The translations under genes and the position numbers were made by a program. A stretch of 64,000 nt of DNA, taken from NCBI GenBank assembly GCA_030035585.1, contig CM057481.1, forward strand, positions 6,969,128 to 7,033,127, read 5' to 3'. The stretch is from Dugong dugon. Taxonomy: Eukaryota; Chordata; Mammalia; Sirenia; Dugongidae. Below the pieces are notes generated by a model. The model saw only the letters and a program-made list of their open reading frames with translations, was not told the origin of the DNA and searched no databases. Positions 63,530 through 64,000 of the stretch are shown piece by piece. The stretch's first letter is position 1, and each line of letters starts with the position of its first letter.

Positions 63530-64000
63530 CATGTTGTTGTTAGGTGCCGTTGACTCAGTTCCCGCTCATAGCAACCCTACGTACAACAGAACGAAACACT
63601 GCCTGGTCCTGCGCCATCCTCACAATCCTTGTTATGCTTGAGCCCATTGTTGCACCCACTGTGTCAGTCCATCTCGTTGAGGGTCTTCCTCTTTTTTGCT
63701 GACCCTCCTCTTTACTGAGCATGATGTCCTTCTCCAGGGGCTGATCCCTCCTGAAGACATGTCCAAGGTATGTGAGATGTAGTCTCACCATCCTTGCTTC
63801 TAAGGAGCATCCTGGCTGTACTTCTTCCAAGACAGATCTGTTCGTTCTTTTGGCAGTCCGTGGTATATTCAGCATTCTTTGCCAACACCACAGTTCAAAG
63901 GCATCAGTTCTTCTTTGGTCTTCTTATTCATTGTCCAGCTTTTGCATCTATATGAGGCGACTGAAAACACCGTGGCTTGGGTCAGGTGCACCTTAGTCTT
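63530..64000 (-). mobile_element. RTE LINE 3' portion, continues past the right edge
   Basis: It matches the 17235-17700 RTE segment closely. It starts with the terminal GTTGTTAGGTGCC unit, then a long antisense frame with LGHVFRRDQPLEKD and RGRPSTRWTD. The minus-strand open frame 63555-63875 is the C-terminal tail of the RTE protein and is still largely uninterrupted, so this copy may be younger than the one at 17.2 kb. Confidence 0.92.

Larger units (their letters stand above)
42628..64000 (+). other. FHIT: FHIT intron downstream of the 30-bp exon (partial)
   Basis: It begins with a gtgagt donor and continues past the right edge. It holds SINE, L1, L2, MIR, LTR and RTE remains. I recognise nothing in 42630-43880, 46755-47890, 48690-49960, 50120-51450, 51880-53430, 54970-55990, 57380-60460 (apart from the motifs listed separately), 60635-61700 and 62665-63525. 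I looked for the histidine-triad coding motif on the + strand and did not find it. Confidence 0.85.

Noticed and set aside
42628-64000. Search for the FHIT histidine-triad exon
   Set aside because: No HVHVHVL-type coding motif with splice borders was seen on the + strand; it is taken to lie beyond the right edge.

Overview
The window is mammalian nuclear DNA from an afrotherian, most likely an elephant or another paenungulate. The sign is about 26 copies of a tRNA-derived SINE of the AfroSINE type, together with a BovB-like RTE LINE whose 3' end resembles the SINE tail. Prokaryotic features such as operons, ribosome binding sites, CRISPR arrays and attachment sites do not apply. Most open frames in the window are chance frames or relics of transposons.

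The host gene is FHIT (Ap3A hydrolase, HIT family), read on the + strand. Two coding exons are present: 39167-39312 (146 bp, human exon 6 equivalent, ending at Gln83) and 42598-42627 (30 bp, human exon 7 equivalent, residues 84-93). Both have GT/AG borders and fit the expected phases. The histidine-triad exon is not seen downstream. So 1-39166 is the preceding intron, 39313-42597 a complete 3285-bp intron, and 42628-64000 the start of the next intron. In human, FHIT introns are very large and overlap the fragile site FRA3B.

The second gene-like object is a STAG2 (cohesin SA2) processed pseudogene, 23330-28172, in the same orientation as FHIT. It carries the STAG2 start codon, long blocks of recognisable coding sequence, the 3'UTR, an AATAAA and an A-rich tail. 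It lacks about 230 internal residues through a clean in-frame junction, lacks the 111-nt alternative exon near the C-terminus, and has several stops and frameshifts.

Everything else is interspersed repeat or unassigned intron. From left to right: L1 fragments on the minus strand (1760-3108 and 5262-7145, the second holding a nested RTE tail); a 211-bp near-palindromic TA-flanked MITE (4368-4578); two hAT-like elements and a DNA element with 18-bp terminal repeats (11.1-11.9 and 16.3 kb); a near-full-length, decayed RTE LINE (17235-21345, minus) split by an L1 3' end with an 18-bp target duplication; a 96-bp purine-pyrimidine alternating tract (22711-22806); MaLR/ERV LTR-like remnants (32.4, 44.9, 46.35 and 48.1 kb); MIR and L2 fossils; and another RTE tail running off the right edge. 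The least explained signals are a 58-bp inverted repeat in the last intron (53434-53491 with 54905-54962) and two G-quadruplex-type tracts (52638-52667, 59991-60028). No intact novel protein-coding system was found.
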